Assembly (NCBI RefSeq): GCF_000308555.1
Contig: NZ_BAFY01000325.1
Coordinates: 1-54,682 of the forward strand
Length of the DNA stretch: 54,682 nt
Direction of reading: 5' to 3'
Source of the DNA: Nocardia cyriacigeorgica NBRC 100375
GTDB lineage: Bacteria; Actinomycetota; Actinomycetes; Mycobacteriales; Mycobacteriaceae
In this document: in pieces, positions 25,716 through 34,315 of the stretch
Position numbering within the stretch: the stretch's first letter is position 1
Layout: each line of letters opens with the position of its first letter
Program-made: the position numbers and the translations under genes
Notes under the pieces: generated by a model
Database searches by the model: none
What the model was told of the DNA's origin: nothing
The model's input: the letters and a program-made list of their open reading frames with translations, nothing else

Positions 25716-26573
25716 TCAGCCCCGAGTTGTTGCCGCGTAGTGTTCGGCGATCTCATCGCTGGTAGTGAGCCAGACGCCGTGGTGGCTTGCGATGTATTCC
25801 AGGGCCTGGTCGAGGTATTTGGCGCGGTAGGGCTGGCCGGTGACGAACGGGTGCAGGGCCAGGGCCATGACGCGGCCGCTGTGCGCGGAATCGGCGTAGA
25901 GCTGGTCGAACTGGTCGGTCACGATCTGCACGAAGTCGGGGCCGGTGAAGCTTTTCATCGTGAACAGGCCGAGGTCGTTGAGTTCCACCGAGTAGGGGAC
26001 GCTCAGCAGGCCGGGCACGTTCAGGCGGAACGGTTGATCGTCGGCGGTCCAGTCGAGCAGGTAGGTGAGGCCGAGTTCGGCGAGGATCTCGGGGGTGTCG
26101 AAGGTTTCGCTGAGGGCGGGGCCGAGCCAGCCGCGCGGGCGCTGCCCGGTCGCCTTCTCGATGGTGGTGACCACGTCGGTCAGGTAGGCGCGCTCGTCCT
26201 CGACCGCCGACTGCACCGTGGCGTTGTCTCGGCCGTGCGCCAGCCACGCCCAGTCGCGTTGCTGCCCGGCCCCGATGAGCTGCGGATACTTCTCGCACAC
26301 CGCCGAATTGACCAGCGCACTGGCCCGGATGCCGTGCCGGTCGAGGATTTCGGCGACCCGCCAGAAACCCACCCGCGGCCCGTAATCGCGCCACCCGTGG
26401 TTCAGTGGGTCCGGCACCAGTCCGGCGGTGGCCTCATTGAGGCTGGTGGCCGGTGCGCCCACGGGGAAGTGCTCGATGTTCAGGCCGACGTAGAACGCGA
26501 CGCGGGCCCCACCGGGCCACTGGATCGGTTCCCGATCGACGATCGGGCTGTAGTCGTAGAGCGCGTTGTCCAT
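25716..26573 (-). CDS. Polysaccharide deacetylase family protein
   Basis: 285 residues from ATG 26573, with ggaaggacc upstream; an earlier in-frame start adds 15 codons without a ribosome site. NIEHFPVGAP replaces the usual Asp-Asp metal-motif segment of the NodB fold, as in PuuE-type members, and SALVNSAVCEKYPQLI and RPRGWLGPALSETFDTPEI follow. The C-terminus includes MALALHPFVTGQPYRAKYLD with a His often used as catalytic base. PuuE-like enzymes act on allantoin or other small amides, not on chitin, so the substrate is uncertain. Confidence 0.75.
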   Translation of the reverse strand: MDNALYDYSPIVDREPIQWPGGARVAFYVGLNIEHFPVGAPATSLNEATAGLVPDPLNHGWRDYGPRVGFWRVAEILDRHGIRASALVNSAVCEKYPQLIGAGQQRDWAWLAHGRDNATVQSAVEDERAYLTDVVTTIEKATGQRPRGWLGPALSETFDTPEILAELGLTYLLDWTADDQPFRLNVPGLLSVPYSVELNDLGLFTMKSFTGPDFVQIVTDQFDQLYADSAHSGRVMALALHPFVTGQPYRAKYLDQALEYIASHHGVWLTTSDEIAEHYAATTRG

Positions 26574-26716
26574 CCGTGGTCCTTCCGATGACGCGCCTGC
26601 ACCGCTGACAGACACCATGGCGACGGTAGGCGCCAGGACCGGTGAGCGCGAGCGCTACAGCCGACGCGAACAGGACCGAACGCGACACCGCGCGGGAGCA
26701 TCGATTCGGCGGCAAC

Positions 26717-27076
26717 TCACAGCCAGGCCGCACCCCACGGATCGCGCCACGCCGATTCGGGCACCTCGAACACCGCCGCTTCCCCGCGGTCGGCGAGCAC
26801 GCTCAGCAGCGCCGATGCCGGGACGGTCAGACCCGCGATATGCCCGGGCAGGGTGAACACCATGCGGGCCCGGGCACGTCGGCATTCGTGCACCAGATCC
26901 AGAAACGCTCCGGGCACGATCGAGGCGAGATCGGTCCGTTCGTGGAAGATGGCGGCCATATCGAATCCCATCCGCTGGGCGATGGCGATCAGGCGTTGAT
27001 CGCAGCGGCGGAGTTCGACGTCGACGAGCAGTTCGTCGCGCAGATACCCGTAAGCCAGGGGAGACAGGGCTGTCAC
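26717..27076 (-). CDS. Small protein resembling a degenerate resolvase N-terminal domain
   Basis: 119 residues. AYGYLRDELLVDVELRRCDQ, RLIAIAQRMGFDMAAIFHE, LVHECRRARARMVFTLPGHI follow the order of the serine-recombinase catalytic fold (the YxR start, a helix, the ARA-x-V strand), but the catalytic serine is missing and there is no DNA-binding C-terminal part. The family assignment is tentative. It lies alone between convergent and divergent neighbours; the 144 bp before it and the 263 bp after hold no other gene I can support. Confidence 0.5.
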   Translation of the reverse strand: MTALSPLAYGYLRDELLVDVELRRCDQRLIAIAQRMGFDMAAIFHERTDLASIVPGAFLDLVHECRRARARMVFTLPGHIAGLTVPASALLSVLADRGEAAVFEVPESAWRDPWGAAWL

Positions 27077-27339
27077 GGTCAGTTCACCACCTTCGATGGC
27101 CCCGGACCCGACGTGGCAGGTGTCTCGTAGGGGCCGTGTGGCCCGGGGCCGACCCCCGTCATTGCGGGTCTGTTCTCAATGTAAGGCGGCGTATCGGCTG
27201 CTCACCGCGTCGTCGACAGATCTTGTGACCGCTCCCAGCGCTGCGGTGCCCGCATTGTCGTTCGATCGCGCGGTGCTGCGTAGCCCGATCCGAACGGGGT
27301 ATGCGATACCCACATCAGCTATCGATGATTGGAGGCGTC

Positions 27340-27966
27340 ATGACCGACGTCGACGGCAATGTTTCGACCGCACAGGGCAGCCGGTTGCGGATTCCGCGCA
27401 GCCGCGGGGCCGTAGGTGGGCTGGTGGTGCTGCTGCTGGGAATCTGGGGCGCGCTCATCCCGTTCATCGGCCCGTACTTCGACTTCACCTACACACCCGA
27501 CGATCCCTGGGTGTGGACGGCGGCGCGCGGCTGGTTGCAGGTGCTGCCCGGCGTAGCGGCGATCGTCGGCGGCCTGCTCATGTTGATGAGCAGGAACCGC
27601 GTGGTGGCCAGTTTCGGCGGCTGGCTGTCGGTGGCGGCGGGCGTGTGGTTCGTGATCGGGCCGGTGCTGGCCGATCTGCTGCGGCTCGGCGATATCGGCG
27701 AGCCGGTCGCGACATCCGACCTGAAGCGCGCGCTGCTGCAATTGACCTTCTTCTACGGTCTGGGCGCGCTGATCCTGTTCTTCGCCGCGACCTCGCTGGG
27801 GCGGTTGTCGGTGCGCAGCGCACGCGACATCGCCTTCGCCCAGCGGGAGGTGGCGGCGGGGACGGCCGGGCGCCGCGTCGACGAACCGGTGGTTCCCGTC
27901 GACGCTGCCGAGGCCGAGCACCGCAGGGGGTGGCGTAAGCCCGATATGCGGCATCGGCCCGTGTAG
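27340..27966 (+). CDS. Membrane protein, unknown function
   Basis: 208 residues from ATG 27340, selected for the ggaggc 9 nt upstream; ATG 27301 is in frame but adds a segment with poor coding character. There are hydrophobic segments at about 25-45, 65-85, 95-115 and 145-165, with a conserved-looking aromatic loop FIGPYFDFTYTPDDPWVWT between the first two. The C-terminal 45 residues are charged and cytoplasmic or low-complexity. Family not recognised. A possible hairpin terminator follows. Confidence 0.65.
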   Translation: MTDVDGNVSTAQGSRLRIPRSRGAVGGLVVLLLGIWGALIPFIGPYFDFTYTPDDPWVWTAARGWLQVLPGVAAIVGGLLMLMSRNRVVASFGGWLSVAAGVWFVIGPVLADLLRLGDIGEPVATSDLKRALLQLTFFYGLGALILFFAATSLGRLSVRSARDIAFAQREVAAGTAGRRVDEPVVPVDAAEAEHRRGWRKPDMRHRPV

Positions 27967-27996
27967 TAATCGGCATCCGAGCAATACGCCCAGCAC

Positions 27997-28050
27997 GGCG
28001 TCGGGCGCAGAGCGGCCGGCGCCGTGACAGCGCGCCCTGCTCCCGACGCC
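27997..28050. terminator. Possible bidirectional hairpin between convergent genes
   Basis: GGCGTCGGG (27997-28005) and CCCGACGCC (28042-28050) are perfect 9-bp arms with a 36-nt loop, itself able to fold. It lies between the stops of the membrane gene (27966) and the acyl-CoA synthetase gene (28078). The long loop lowers confidence. Confidence 0.35.
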
Positions 28051-28077
28051 CCCATGCGGCACGGGCGCAGGGCAGGC

Positions 28078-29727
28078 TCAGCTCTCGGCGGCCTGGGCGA
28101 TCAACTGACGGCGCAGCAGCTTGCCGGTCGCATTGCGTGGCAGTTCGTCGATGACGCTGACCTCGCGCGGCACCTTGTGCCGGGCCAGATGGGCCTTGAC
28201 GTAATCCCGGATCTCCTGCGGCTCGACGGTGGCGCCACTGGCCGGGACGACATAGGCGTGCAGCCGCTGGCCGAAGTCACGGTCGGCGACCCCGATGACG
28301 GCGGCTTCGAGGATGTCGGCCCGTTCGGTGAGCAGGTTCTCCACTTCCGAGGGATAGACGTTCTCGCCGCCGGAGATGATCATCTCGTCGTCGCGTCCGT
28401 CGATGAACAGCCGGCCCTCGGTGTCGAAATGCCCGACATCGCCGGAGGAGAGCAGGCCGTCGACGATCTCCTTGTTCCGGCCGTCGGTGTAGCCGCTGAA
28501 GCTCAGTCCGCTGGAGACGAAGATCGTGCCGACGACGCCAGGGGTGGTCACCTTGTTGCGATTCTCGTCGTAGATCGCGACGCGGCAGCCCACCGGCGGA
28601 CGGCCGACGGTGCCCGGCGCCACCCGCATATCGTGTGGTGTCGCGACCGCGGCGACGGCGACTTCGGTGGAGGCGTAGAGGTTGTAGAGCACATCTCCGA
28701 AAGCCTCGGCGGTGCGCCGGCTCAGGTCCGGCGATACGGCGGATCCGGCGGCGAAGATCACCCGCAGCGCGGACGTGTCGTAGCGGCCGAGCACGTCGGG
28801 GCCGAGGTCGAGAATCCGTTGCAGCATGGTGGGCACGACCACGAGCGTCGCGGCCCGGTGGGTGGCGACGGCCGCGAGGGTGCGTTCGGCGTCGAACTTG
28901 CGCTGCTGGAAGACGACCGTATTGCCCAGTGCCCAGCCCAGCGTGAACTGCGACAGGCCGGTGCCGTGGAAGATCGGCGCGGCCATCACCATCGTGTGGT
29001 CGCGGGGCAGCGGCACCCGGTCCAGGAATTGGGCTGATTGCAGTGGCGGCACCTTGTCGCGGGGCGCGCCTTTCGGGGTTCCGGTGGTGCCGCTGGTGAG
29101 GATGACCATGCCGCCGGGACGCTTCGGCTTGCGCGGCGGCGTGGTGGAGCCGGTGGCGACGAGCGTGTCGAGCGTTCGCGCCGTGCCGGGAGCAGGGGTC
29201 GAGTCGACCCACGACAGATAGCGGGGCACTTCAGGCGGGATCTGGGCGAGCACAGCGTCGAACTCTTGGTCGTGCACGATGGCGCGGATGTTTTCGCGCC
29301 GGGCCACTTCGGCCAGCTGCGGTGCGGCGAACCCGGTGTTCAGCAACACGATGCGGGCGCCGAGTTTGCCCGCGGCGAGCAAGGTCAGCACCATGCCGCG
29401 GTGATCGCGGCACAGTGCGCCGATCACCTGGCCCGGCGCGAGCCCCTCGGCGCTGAGCGCATGGGTCAGCGCGTTCGATTGTTTGTCGAGCTCGTCGAAG
29501 GTGAGCGGCCCGCGCTCGTCGACGATGGCGATCCGCGCCGGATCGCGGCGCAGGCCGTGGCGCAGCACGGTGACGAATGGGCCGAAGACCGCCGCGTCGC
29601 GCAGGGTCCGGACCATATCGGCCGGACGGCGCGGGTCGATCATGCCCCGCCGGGTGAGGACCGCGAGCGCTGTGGCCGCATCGGTGACAGGGCGCAGTGC
29701 CGCGGGGGTGGTGGCTCTCAATGCCAT
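28078..29727 (-). CDS. Acyl-CoA synthetase (FadD-like AMP-binding enzyme)
   Basis: 549 residues. The P-loop-like ILTSGTTGTPKGAPR (A3 motif), LYASTEVAVAA, GDVGHFDTEGRLFIDGRDDE (A7/A8) and NATGKLL at the C-terminus (catalytic Lys) are all present, as in long-chain fatty-acyl-CoA or fatty-acyl-AMP ligases of the FadD12 type. The N-terminal ~70 residues are a leading extension. ATG 29727 lies behind ggag. It diverges from an alcohol-oxidase-like gene and shares a promoter region with AT-rich elements. Confidence 0.88.
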   Translation of the reverse strand: MALRATTPAALRPVTDAATALAVLTRRGMIDPRRPADMVRTLRDAAVFGPFVTVLRHGLRRDPARIAIVDERGPLTFDELDKQSNALTHALSAEGLAPGQVIGALCRDHRGMVLTLLAAGKLGARIVLLNTGFAAPQLAEVARRENIRAIVHDQEFDAVLAQIPPEVPRYLSWVDSTPAPGTARTLDTLVATGSTTPPRKPKRPGGMVILTSGTTGTPKGAPRDKVPPLQSAQFLDRVPLPRDHTMVMAAPIFHGTGLSQFTLGWALGNTVVFQQRKFDAERTLAAVATHRAATLVVVPTMLQRILDLGPDVLGRYDTSALRVIFAAGSAVSPDLSRRTAEAFGDVLYNLYASTEVAVAAVATPHDMRVAPGTVGRPPVGCRVAIYDENRNKVTTPGVVGTIFVSSGLSFSGYTDGRNKEIVDGLLSSGDVGHFDTEGRLFIDGRDDEMIISGGENVYPSEVENLLTERADILEAAVIGVADRDFGQRLHAYVVPASGATVEPQEIRDYVKAHLARHKVPREVSVIDELPRNATGKLLRRQLIAQAAES

Positions 29728-29783
29728 CGGCAGTCTCCAGTCGTACGTTCGGTGGGCATCGCCTGCTCATGTAAAGAATTATC

Positions 29784-29793
29784 ATTAACTTAT
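29784..29793. promoter_or_regulatory. Possible operator site 1 (TAAGTTAA motif) in the fadD promoter
   Basis: Read on the minus strand, ATAAGTTAAT contains TAAGTTAA. It touches a GATAAT sequence (minus strand, plus 29777-29782) that could be the -10 of the synthetase gene, about 50 nt from its start. The same eight bases recur at 29954-29961. AT-rich runs are rare in this GC-rich window, so the match is unlikely to be random; no nearby regulator was tied to it. Confidence 0.4.
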
Positions 29794-29951
29794 CTCGGTG
29801 TCGCCGGTAGCGGAGGTCATTCCGCCGAGATTGTTCCGACGGTCCGGGCATTGCAGTGATGGTCCGCTACTCGCGTACTGACGTGCCGCGAGCCGCTACT
29901 TGCCGCACGGTCGCATAACCGCGCGAGGTGGCGAGGGCGCCGAGAATTTCC

Positions 29952-29962
29952 GTTAAGTTAAC
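29952..29962. promoter_or_regulatory. Possible operator site 2 (GTTAAGTTAAC palindrome)
   Basis: GTTAA-G-TTAAC is a perfect 11-bp palindrome, 51 bp before the GMC enzyme start. It carries the TAAGTTAA core also found 160 bp away in the divergent promoter. Such pairs are typical of a TetR- or GntR-like repressor site for lipid catabolism genes. Confidence 0.45.
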
Positions 29963-30013
29963 AAGGTCCGTCCGTCCGTGGTAGAACACACCCACCAGTA
30001 CGAAGGGGTGTGC

Positions 30014-31969
30014 ATGGAACCCACAGCACGGCAGCGCGCGGCGCTCGGCCTGATCTGCGATACGTTCGCGCCGGGCGACGGCCAGGGCATGCCCTCGGCG
30101 AGCGAACTGGGTGCGATCGATACCGTTGTGCGGATGCTCGAACGCAATCCGCGCGAAGCCGAGACCAAACAGCTGATGACGTTGCTGAACCTATGGGATT
30201 CGCGGGTGTTCGGCCTGCTGTCGGGCAGCGGCCCGCGGCGATTCTCGGCGCTCTCGCCTGCCGAACGCGAGCAGGCGATGCTGCGCCTCGGCGACTCCCG
30301 GTTCGCGGTCAAGCGCACACTGTTCCATGCCTTGAAATCGGCGGCCTTGCTCGCCTACAACGTCACTCCCGGCCCCACCGGGGCGAATCCGCTGTGGAAG
30401 CAGATGGGCTACCCGGATCCGCCCGGCCCTCGGGTCGCCGCCGCGGCACCGCCGCTCGAGCCACTGCGACCGGCCGAGCCGACGACCCTCACCTGCGATG
30501 TGGTCGTCGTCGGCTCCGGCGCCGGCGGCGGCACGGCGGCCGCGGTGCTGGCCGAGGCGGGACTCGATGTGGTGGTGCTCGAACGCGGGGAGTACTACGA
30601 CGACCGCGATTTCGGTACCGGCGAGCGGGACGGTCTGCTGCGGCTCTACGCCCCCGGCCCGCAGGCCACCGCCGAGGGCCAGCTGACCCTCGCGGCGGGC
30701 AGCTGCCTCGGCGGCGGCACCGTCGTCAACTGGAGCACCTCGCTGCCCACCCCGGACGATGTCCGCGCGGAATGGGCCGAGTTGGGCGTACCGCAGTTCA
30801 CCACAACGGAATTCGACGACGCGCTGGCCGTGGTGCAGCAGCGGCTCGGTGTGAACCGCGACCACTCGCCGCTGTCGGCGCGCGACGCCGTGCTCGAACG
30901 CGGTGCCACCGCGCTCGGCTGGGATGTCGACACCTTGCCGCGCAACGTCTCCGATGCCTGCGACGCCGGCACCGACTGCGGCAGCTGCGGCTACGGATGC
31001 CGCCTCGGCGCCAAACAGTCGGTGACCAAAACCTGGCTCCACGATGCCGCGAGCCGCGGCGCCCGCTTGGTCGTCGACGCGAATGTGCGCGCGATCGCGG
31101 TGAAAAACGGTCGCGCCCAAGGAGTTACGGCGGTAACCGGCAGCGGGGTCCGCGTCGACGTGCGGGCCCGAGCGGTGGTCGTTGCCGCCGGCGCGATCCA
31201 GACCCCGGCCCTGCTGCGGCGCTCCGGCCTGCGCGGCGACGCCATCGGCCGCTATCTGCGCCTGCATCCGGCGGCCGCCGTGTACGGGGTCTTCGACGAG
31301 GAGATCAGGCCATGGGAGGGCGGGTTGCAGACCCGGATCTGCCGCCATGACCAGAATCTGGACGGGCGCGGCTACGGCGTCATCTACGAAACCGGGCCGG
31401 TGCAGCCAGGTCTGGCGGTCGGCTTCATGAATTGGCGGGGCGCGGCCGCGCACCGGACGCGGATGCTCGACCTCGCCCACACCGGTGTCGTCGGCGTCAT
31501 CACCCGCGACCGCGACCACGGCAGCGTCAGCATCGACCGCAGCGGTGAAGCCGTGGTCTCCTACCGGCTGTCCGACTACGATCGCGCGCACCTGCGCACC
31601 GGAATCAGCGGTGCGGCACAGATTCTCGAAGCGGCAGGCGCGCGACGCATCTTCTCCGGGCATCAGGCCGGAGTCGGCTACGAGCCGGGAGTTCGCGGAT
31701 CGCATGCGGAGTTCGTCGCCGCGGGCGATGCGGCGGGCTACGGCCCTGGCCAGTGTGCGATGGCGGCGTTGCACATCATGGGCTCGGCCCGGATGGGCGG
31801 TTCCCGCCGGACCTCGGCGACCGATCCGGACGGCGCGACGTGGGAGGTGCCGAACATCGTGGTCGCCGACGCGTCCTGCTTCCCGACCTCGTCGGGGGTG
31901 AATCCGATGGTGACGATCGAGGCCATCGCCTACATGAACGCCAAACGTCTGGCGGCTCGACTGGTCTGA
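30014..31969 (+). CDS. GMC oxidoreductase, long-chain-alcohol oxidase-like
   Basis: 651 residues from ATG 30014 with cgaagggg before it. About 150 N-terminal residues (ALGLICDTFAPGDGQG onward) resemble the leader region of plant and yeast long-chain fatty-alcohol oxidases. Then comes the FAD-binding GSGAGGGTAAAVLAEAGLDV, a Cys-rich CDAGTDCGSCGYGCRLG, and a C-terminal domain with VADASCFPTSSGVNPMVTIE (GMC motif; catalytic His/Asn not certain). Alcohol to aldehyde oxidation by FAD is expected; the divergent acyl-CoA synthetase supports a fatty-alcohol path. No signal peptide is seen. Confidence 0.8.
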   Translation: MEPTARQRAALGLICDTFAPGDGQGMPSASELGAIDTVVRMLERNPREAETKQLMTLLNLWDSRVFGLLSGSGPRRFSALSPAEREQAMLRLGDSRFAVKRTLFHALKSAALLAYNVTPGPTGANPLWKQMGYPDPPGPRVAAAAPPLEPLRPAEPTTLTCDVVVVGSGAGGGTAAAVLAEAGLDVVVLERGEYYDDRDFGTGERDGLLRLYAPGPQATAEGQLTLAAGSCLGGGTVVNWSTSLPTPDDVRAEWAELGVPQFTTTEFDDALAVVQQRLGVNRDHSPLSARDAVLERGATALGWDVDTLPRNVSDACDAGTDCGSCGYGCRLGAKQSVTKTWLHDAASRGARLVVDANVRAIAVKNGRAQGVTAVTGSGVRVDVRARAVVVAAGAIQTPALLRRSGLRGDAIGRYLRLHPAAAVYGVFDEEIRPWEGGLQTRICRHDQNLDGRGYGVIYETGPVQPGLAVGFMNWRGAAAHRTRMLDLAHTGVVGVITRDRDHGSVSIDRSGEAVVSYRLSDYDRAHLRTGISGAAQILEAAGARRIFSGHQAGVGYEPGVRGSHAEFVAAGDAAGYGPGQCAMAALHIMGSARMGGSRRTSATDPDGATWEVPNIVVADASCFPTSSGVNPMVTIEAIAYMNAKRLAARLV

Positions 31970-32013
31970 ACAGGACACCCTGATCCGGGACCGAACGCCT
32001 GCGTATCGGTGGG

Positions 32014-32286
32014 CTATCCGCCCGCCACCGCGGGAATGATCATCACCTCGCTGCCGGACGTCAACGGAGTGTCGATCCCGTCGAGGGTGCGGCATTCATC
32101 GCCGTCGACATAGAAATTCACGTACCGCCGCAACCGTCCGCTCTCATCACGCAGCCGCCGCTCCAGCGCGGGGAACCGTTCGCGCAGCTCGTCGAGCAGG
32201 GTGCGCAACGACGCCGCGTCGAGCTCGAGTTCCCGCTCCCCACCCACATACGGTCGCAACACCGACGGCAGCCGCACGGTCGCCAC
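32014..32286 (-). CDS. MoaD/ThiS-family ubiquitin-like sulfur carrier
   Basis: 90 residues ending in Gly-Gly (PAVAGG), the hallmark of beta-grasp sulfur carriers activated by an E1-like enzyme. MATVRLPSVLRPYVGGEREL, LDELRERFPALERRL and GSEVMIIPAVAGG match MoaD/ThiS. GTG 32286 lies 4 bp after the stop of the beta-propeller gene, so the two are an operon. No E1-like or Mo-cofactor enzyme is adjacent; such MoaD genes next to WD-like propeller genes recur in actinobacteria, but the job is unknown. Confidence 0.85.
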   Translation of the reverse strand: MATVRLPSVLRPYVGGERELELDAASLRTLLDELRERFPALERRLRDESGRLRRYVNFYVDGDECRTLDGIDTPLTSGSEVMIIPAVAGG

Positions 32287-32290
32287 GCCG

Positions 32291-33388
32291 CTATCCGATC
32301 ACCGCGGCGCGCACGCACAGCACGTCGGGCAGCTTGTCGGCCACGAGTTGCCAGTGGTCGCCTTCGTCGGGGCTGCAATAGACCTCGCCGTTGCGGGTGC
32401 CGACATAGATGCCCGCGGGGTCGGCGTCGTCGGCGCACATGGCGTCACGCATGACCGCTGCCCAGAACGGCACCTGCGGCAGGCCGTCGGTCAGCGCGGA
32501 CCAGGTGTCGCCGCCGTCTTCGCTGCGGTAGACCGCGCAGCGGGCCTCCGGCGGGAAACGGAACCGCTCCATCTCCGCATCCAGCGGGAAGGTGTAGATC
32601 ACGCCGGGACGGCGCGGATGCGCGACGATCGGGAACCCGAAGTTCGATGGCGGCAGTCCGGCGTCGATGCGCTGCCAGCTCAGGCCGTCGTCGACGCTGC
32701 GGAACACACCGCCATGGTTTTGCAGATACAGGGTGCTCGGGGATTCGGCATCGCGGGCCACCTTGTGCACGCATTGGCCCCACTCCGGCACCTCGTCCGG
32801 CATGAAGTCGGCGGTCACGCCCTTGTTCGTCGGCGTCCACGACGCTCCGCCGTCGCCGCTCTGGTAGACCCCGCCGGTGGAGATGGCGACGGCGAGCCGC
32901 TGGTGGTCAGAAGGATGCGCGAGGATCGTGTGCAGCGCTAGCCCGCCGCCGCCCGGCTGCCACTGCGGCCGATGCGGATGCTCCCACAGGCCGCGGACCA
33001 GCTCGAATGTTCGTCCGCCGTCGGTGGAACGGAACAGAGCAGCCGGTTCGACGCCCGCGTACACGACCTCGGGTTCGGCGGCCGTGGCCGGAGCGATCTG
33101 CCAGACCCCTTCCAAGGCGGCTCCGGTGTCCTCCGGGAACGCCAGCGGTGCGTCGTCCGGCTCGGTCCAGGTCTCGCCGAGATCGTCGCTGGAGACCATC
33201 GTCGGCCCGAAATGGCTGTTGAGCACGCCGGCGAGCAAGCGCGGGCGCGCGCCTCTGGTGTCGATGGCCAGCGCTTTCACATCGGCGACCGGGAACTGAG
33301 GAGTGCTCACCTCCCAGCTCGACCGGCCGTCGGCACTGCGCGCCAGGAACAGGCCCTTGCGCGTTCCGATTCCGAGCATCACGTCCAT
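32291..33388 (-). CDS. BNR/Asp-box beta-propeller protein (exo-sialidase-like fold)
   Basis: 365 residues from ATG 33388, behind ggagg; an upstream open stretch is noncoding. It contains several Asp-box-like repeats (SSDDLGETWTEPD, RSTDGGRTFELV, QSGDGGASWTPT, RSVDDGLSWQRI, RSEDGGDTWSALT, SPDEGDHWQLV), the beta-propeller pattern of sialidases and photosystem assembly factors. No signal peptide is visible, so it may be cytosolic. The catalytic residues of true sialidases are not evident. It precedes a MoaD-like gene by 4 bp. Confidence 0.75.
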   Translation of the reverse strand: MDVMLGIGTRKGLFLARSADGRSSWEVSTPQFPVADVKALAIDTRGARPRLLAGVLNSHFGPTMVSSDDLGETWTEPDDAPLAFPEDTGAALEGVWQIAPATAAEPEVVYAGVEPAALFRSTDGGRTFELVRGLWEHPHRPQWQPGGGGLALHTILAHPSDHQRLAVAISTGGVYQSGDGGASWTPTNKGVTADFMPDEVPEWGQCVHKVARDAESPSTLYLQNHGGVFRSVDDGLSWQRIDAGLPPSNFGFPIVAHPRRPGVIYTFPLDAEMERFRFPPEARCAVYRSEDGGDTWSALTDGLPQVPFWAAVMRDAMCADDADPAGIYVGTRNGEVYCSPDEGDHWQLVADKLPDVLCVRAAVIG

Positions 33389-33573
33389 CGCCGACCTCCA
33401 AGGGTCACCGCCACGCCGACGGGTGTGAGCGTACTCCCGGGCGCGCCCGGACCCGCCCGAAACAGGCCGAGGCGACACCCGCGACCGCACCGGCGTCGAC
33501 CGACGTGACATTTCCGCGATGGTTTCGTAATCTAGCCGTGATCTGTTCCCGAGAGAGGCGGTGGTCGAGTTTC

Positions 33574-34197
33574 ATGCCCGGTCAACATCGCAAACCGGCC
33601 GCAACCCGAAAACTCGCGCCACTGGCCGTCTGCGGCGTCGCGGCCACCGTCATCGGCATCGTGTCGGTGGAGATGGGATCCACGCAGGCCGCGCAGCCCG
33701 CACCGGTCGCCGATTCTCGGCCGGAACCGGCCAGGGACCAGGCACCGGCGGCCGCGCCCGCACGGCCTGCCCCCGCTCCGGTCCAGCAGGTGGCAGCCGC
33801 CGATCCGGCCCTGGTGGCCAAGGTCGCGAGCCAGCACACACCGTGCTCATCCGTCCTGGCCGGCGCACTTCCGCATGTGGCGCAAGTCGGCAATCTGATC
33901 GGTAAGACCTTCGCCGTCGCCGACATCGGCGGCGCCATCGGCCGCGGCAACGACGATCACGGCGCGGGCCTCGCCCTGGACTTCATGACCTCCGATCCCG
34001 CACACGGAGACGCCATCGCGAACTTCGTGCTGGCGAACAAACAGCGATTCGGCGTGACCTACGTGATCTGGCAGCAGCGCTACAACGACGGCAGCGGGTG
34101 GTCGTTCATGGAAGACCGCGGCAGCGCCACCGCCAACCACTACGACCACGTGCACGTATCGTTCGCGCCCACCGCGGACGTGAACCTCATCTGCTGA
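33574..34197 (+). CDS. Secreted protein with ARB_07466-like (M15-peptidase-like) C-terminal domain
   Basis: 207 residues from ATG 33574. A basic head and hydrophobic stretch (AVCGVAATVIGIVSVEMG) form a likely signal peptide, then a Pro/Ala linker (70 residues) leads to the domain. NDDHGAGLALDFMTS gives the H-x6-D and HYDHVHVSF the H-x-H, the metal-site arrangement seen in M15-like peptidoglycan peptidases. It is probably secreted and cell-wall acting. The family is known by domain only in mycobacteria and relatives; the catalytic activity is inferred. Confidence 0.7.
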   Translation: MPGQHRKPAATRKLAPLAVCGVAATVIGIVSVEMGSTQAAQPAPVADSRPEPARDQAPAAAPARPAPAPVQQVAAADPALVAKVASQHTPCSSVLAGALPHVAQVGNLIGKTFAVADIGGAIGRGNDDHGAGLALDFMTSDPAHGDAIANFVLANKQRFGVTYVIWQQRYNDGSGWSFMEDRGSATANHYDHVHVSFAPTADVNLIC

Positions 34198-34228
34198 TCC
34201 CACATTCGGAGTTGCTGCGGGAGCGTCT

Positions 34229-34253
34229 GTTACTGCTCGGCGGTCCGGGGTAG
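34229..34253 (+). promoter_or_regulatory. SigF-like promoter of the ferritin-like gene
   Basis: GTTA at 34229-34232 and GGGTAG at 34248-34253 are separated by 15 bp, one mismatch in each box against GTTT-N15-17-GGGTAT. A transcript would begin near 34260, about 55 nt before ATG 34316. Confidence 0.45.
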
Positions 34254-34315
34254 TCACGGTAACGGTGCAGCGTCGCGCCGACCCATACCGGATCTTCCGA
34301 AGGGACGAGACCCGC

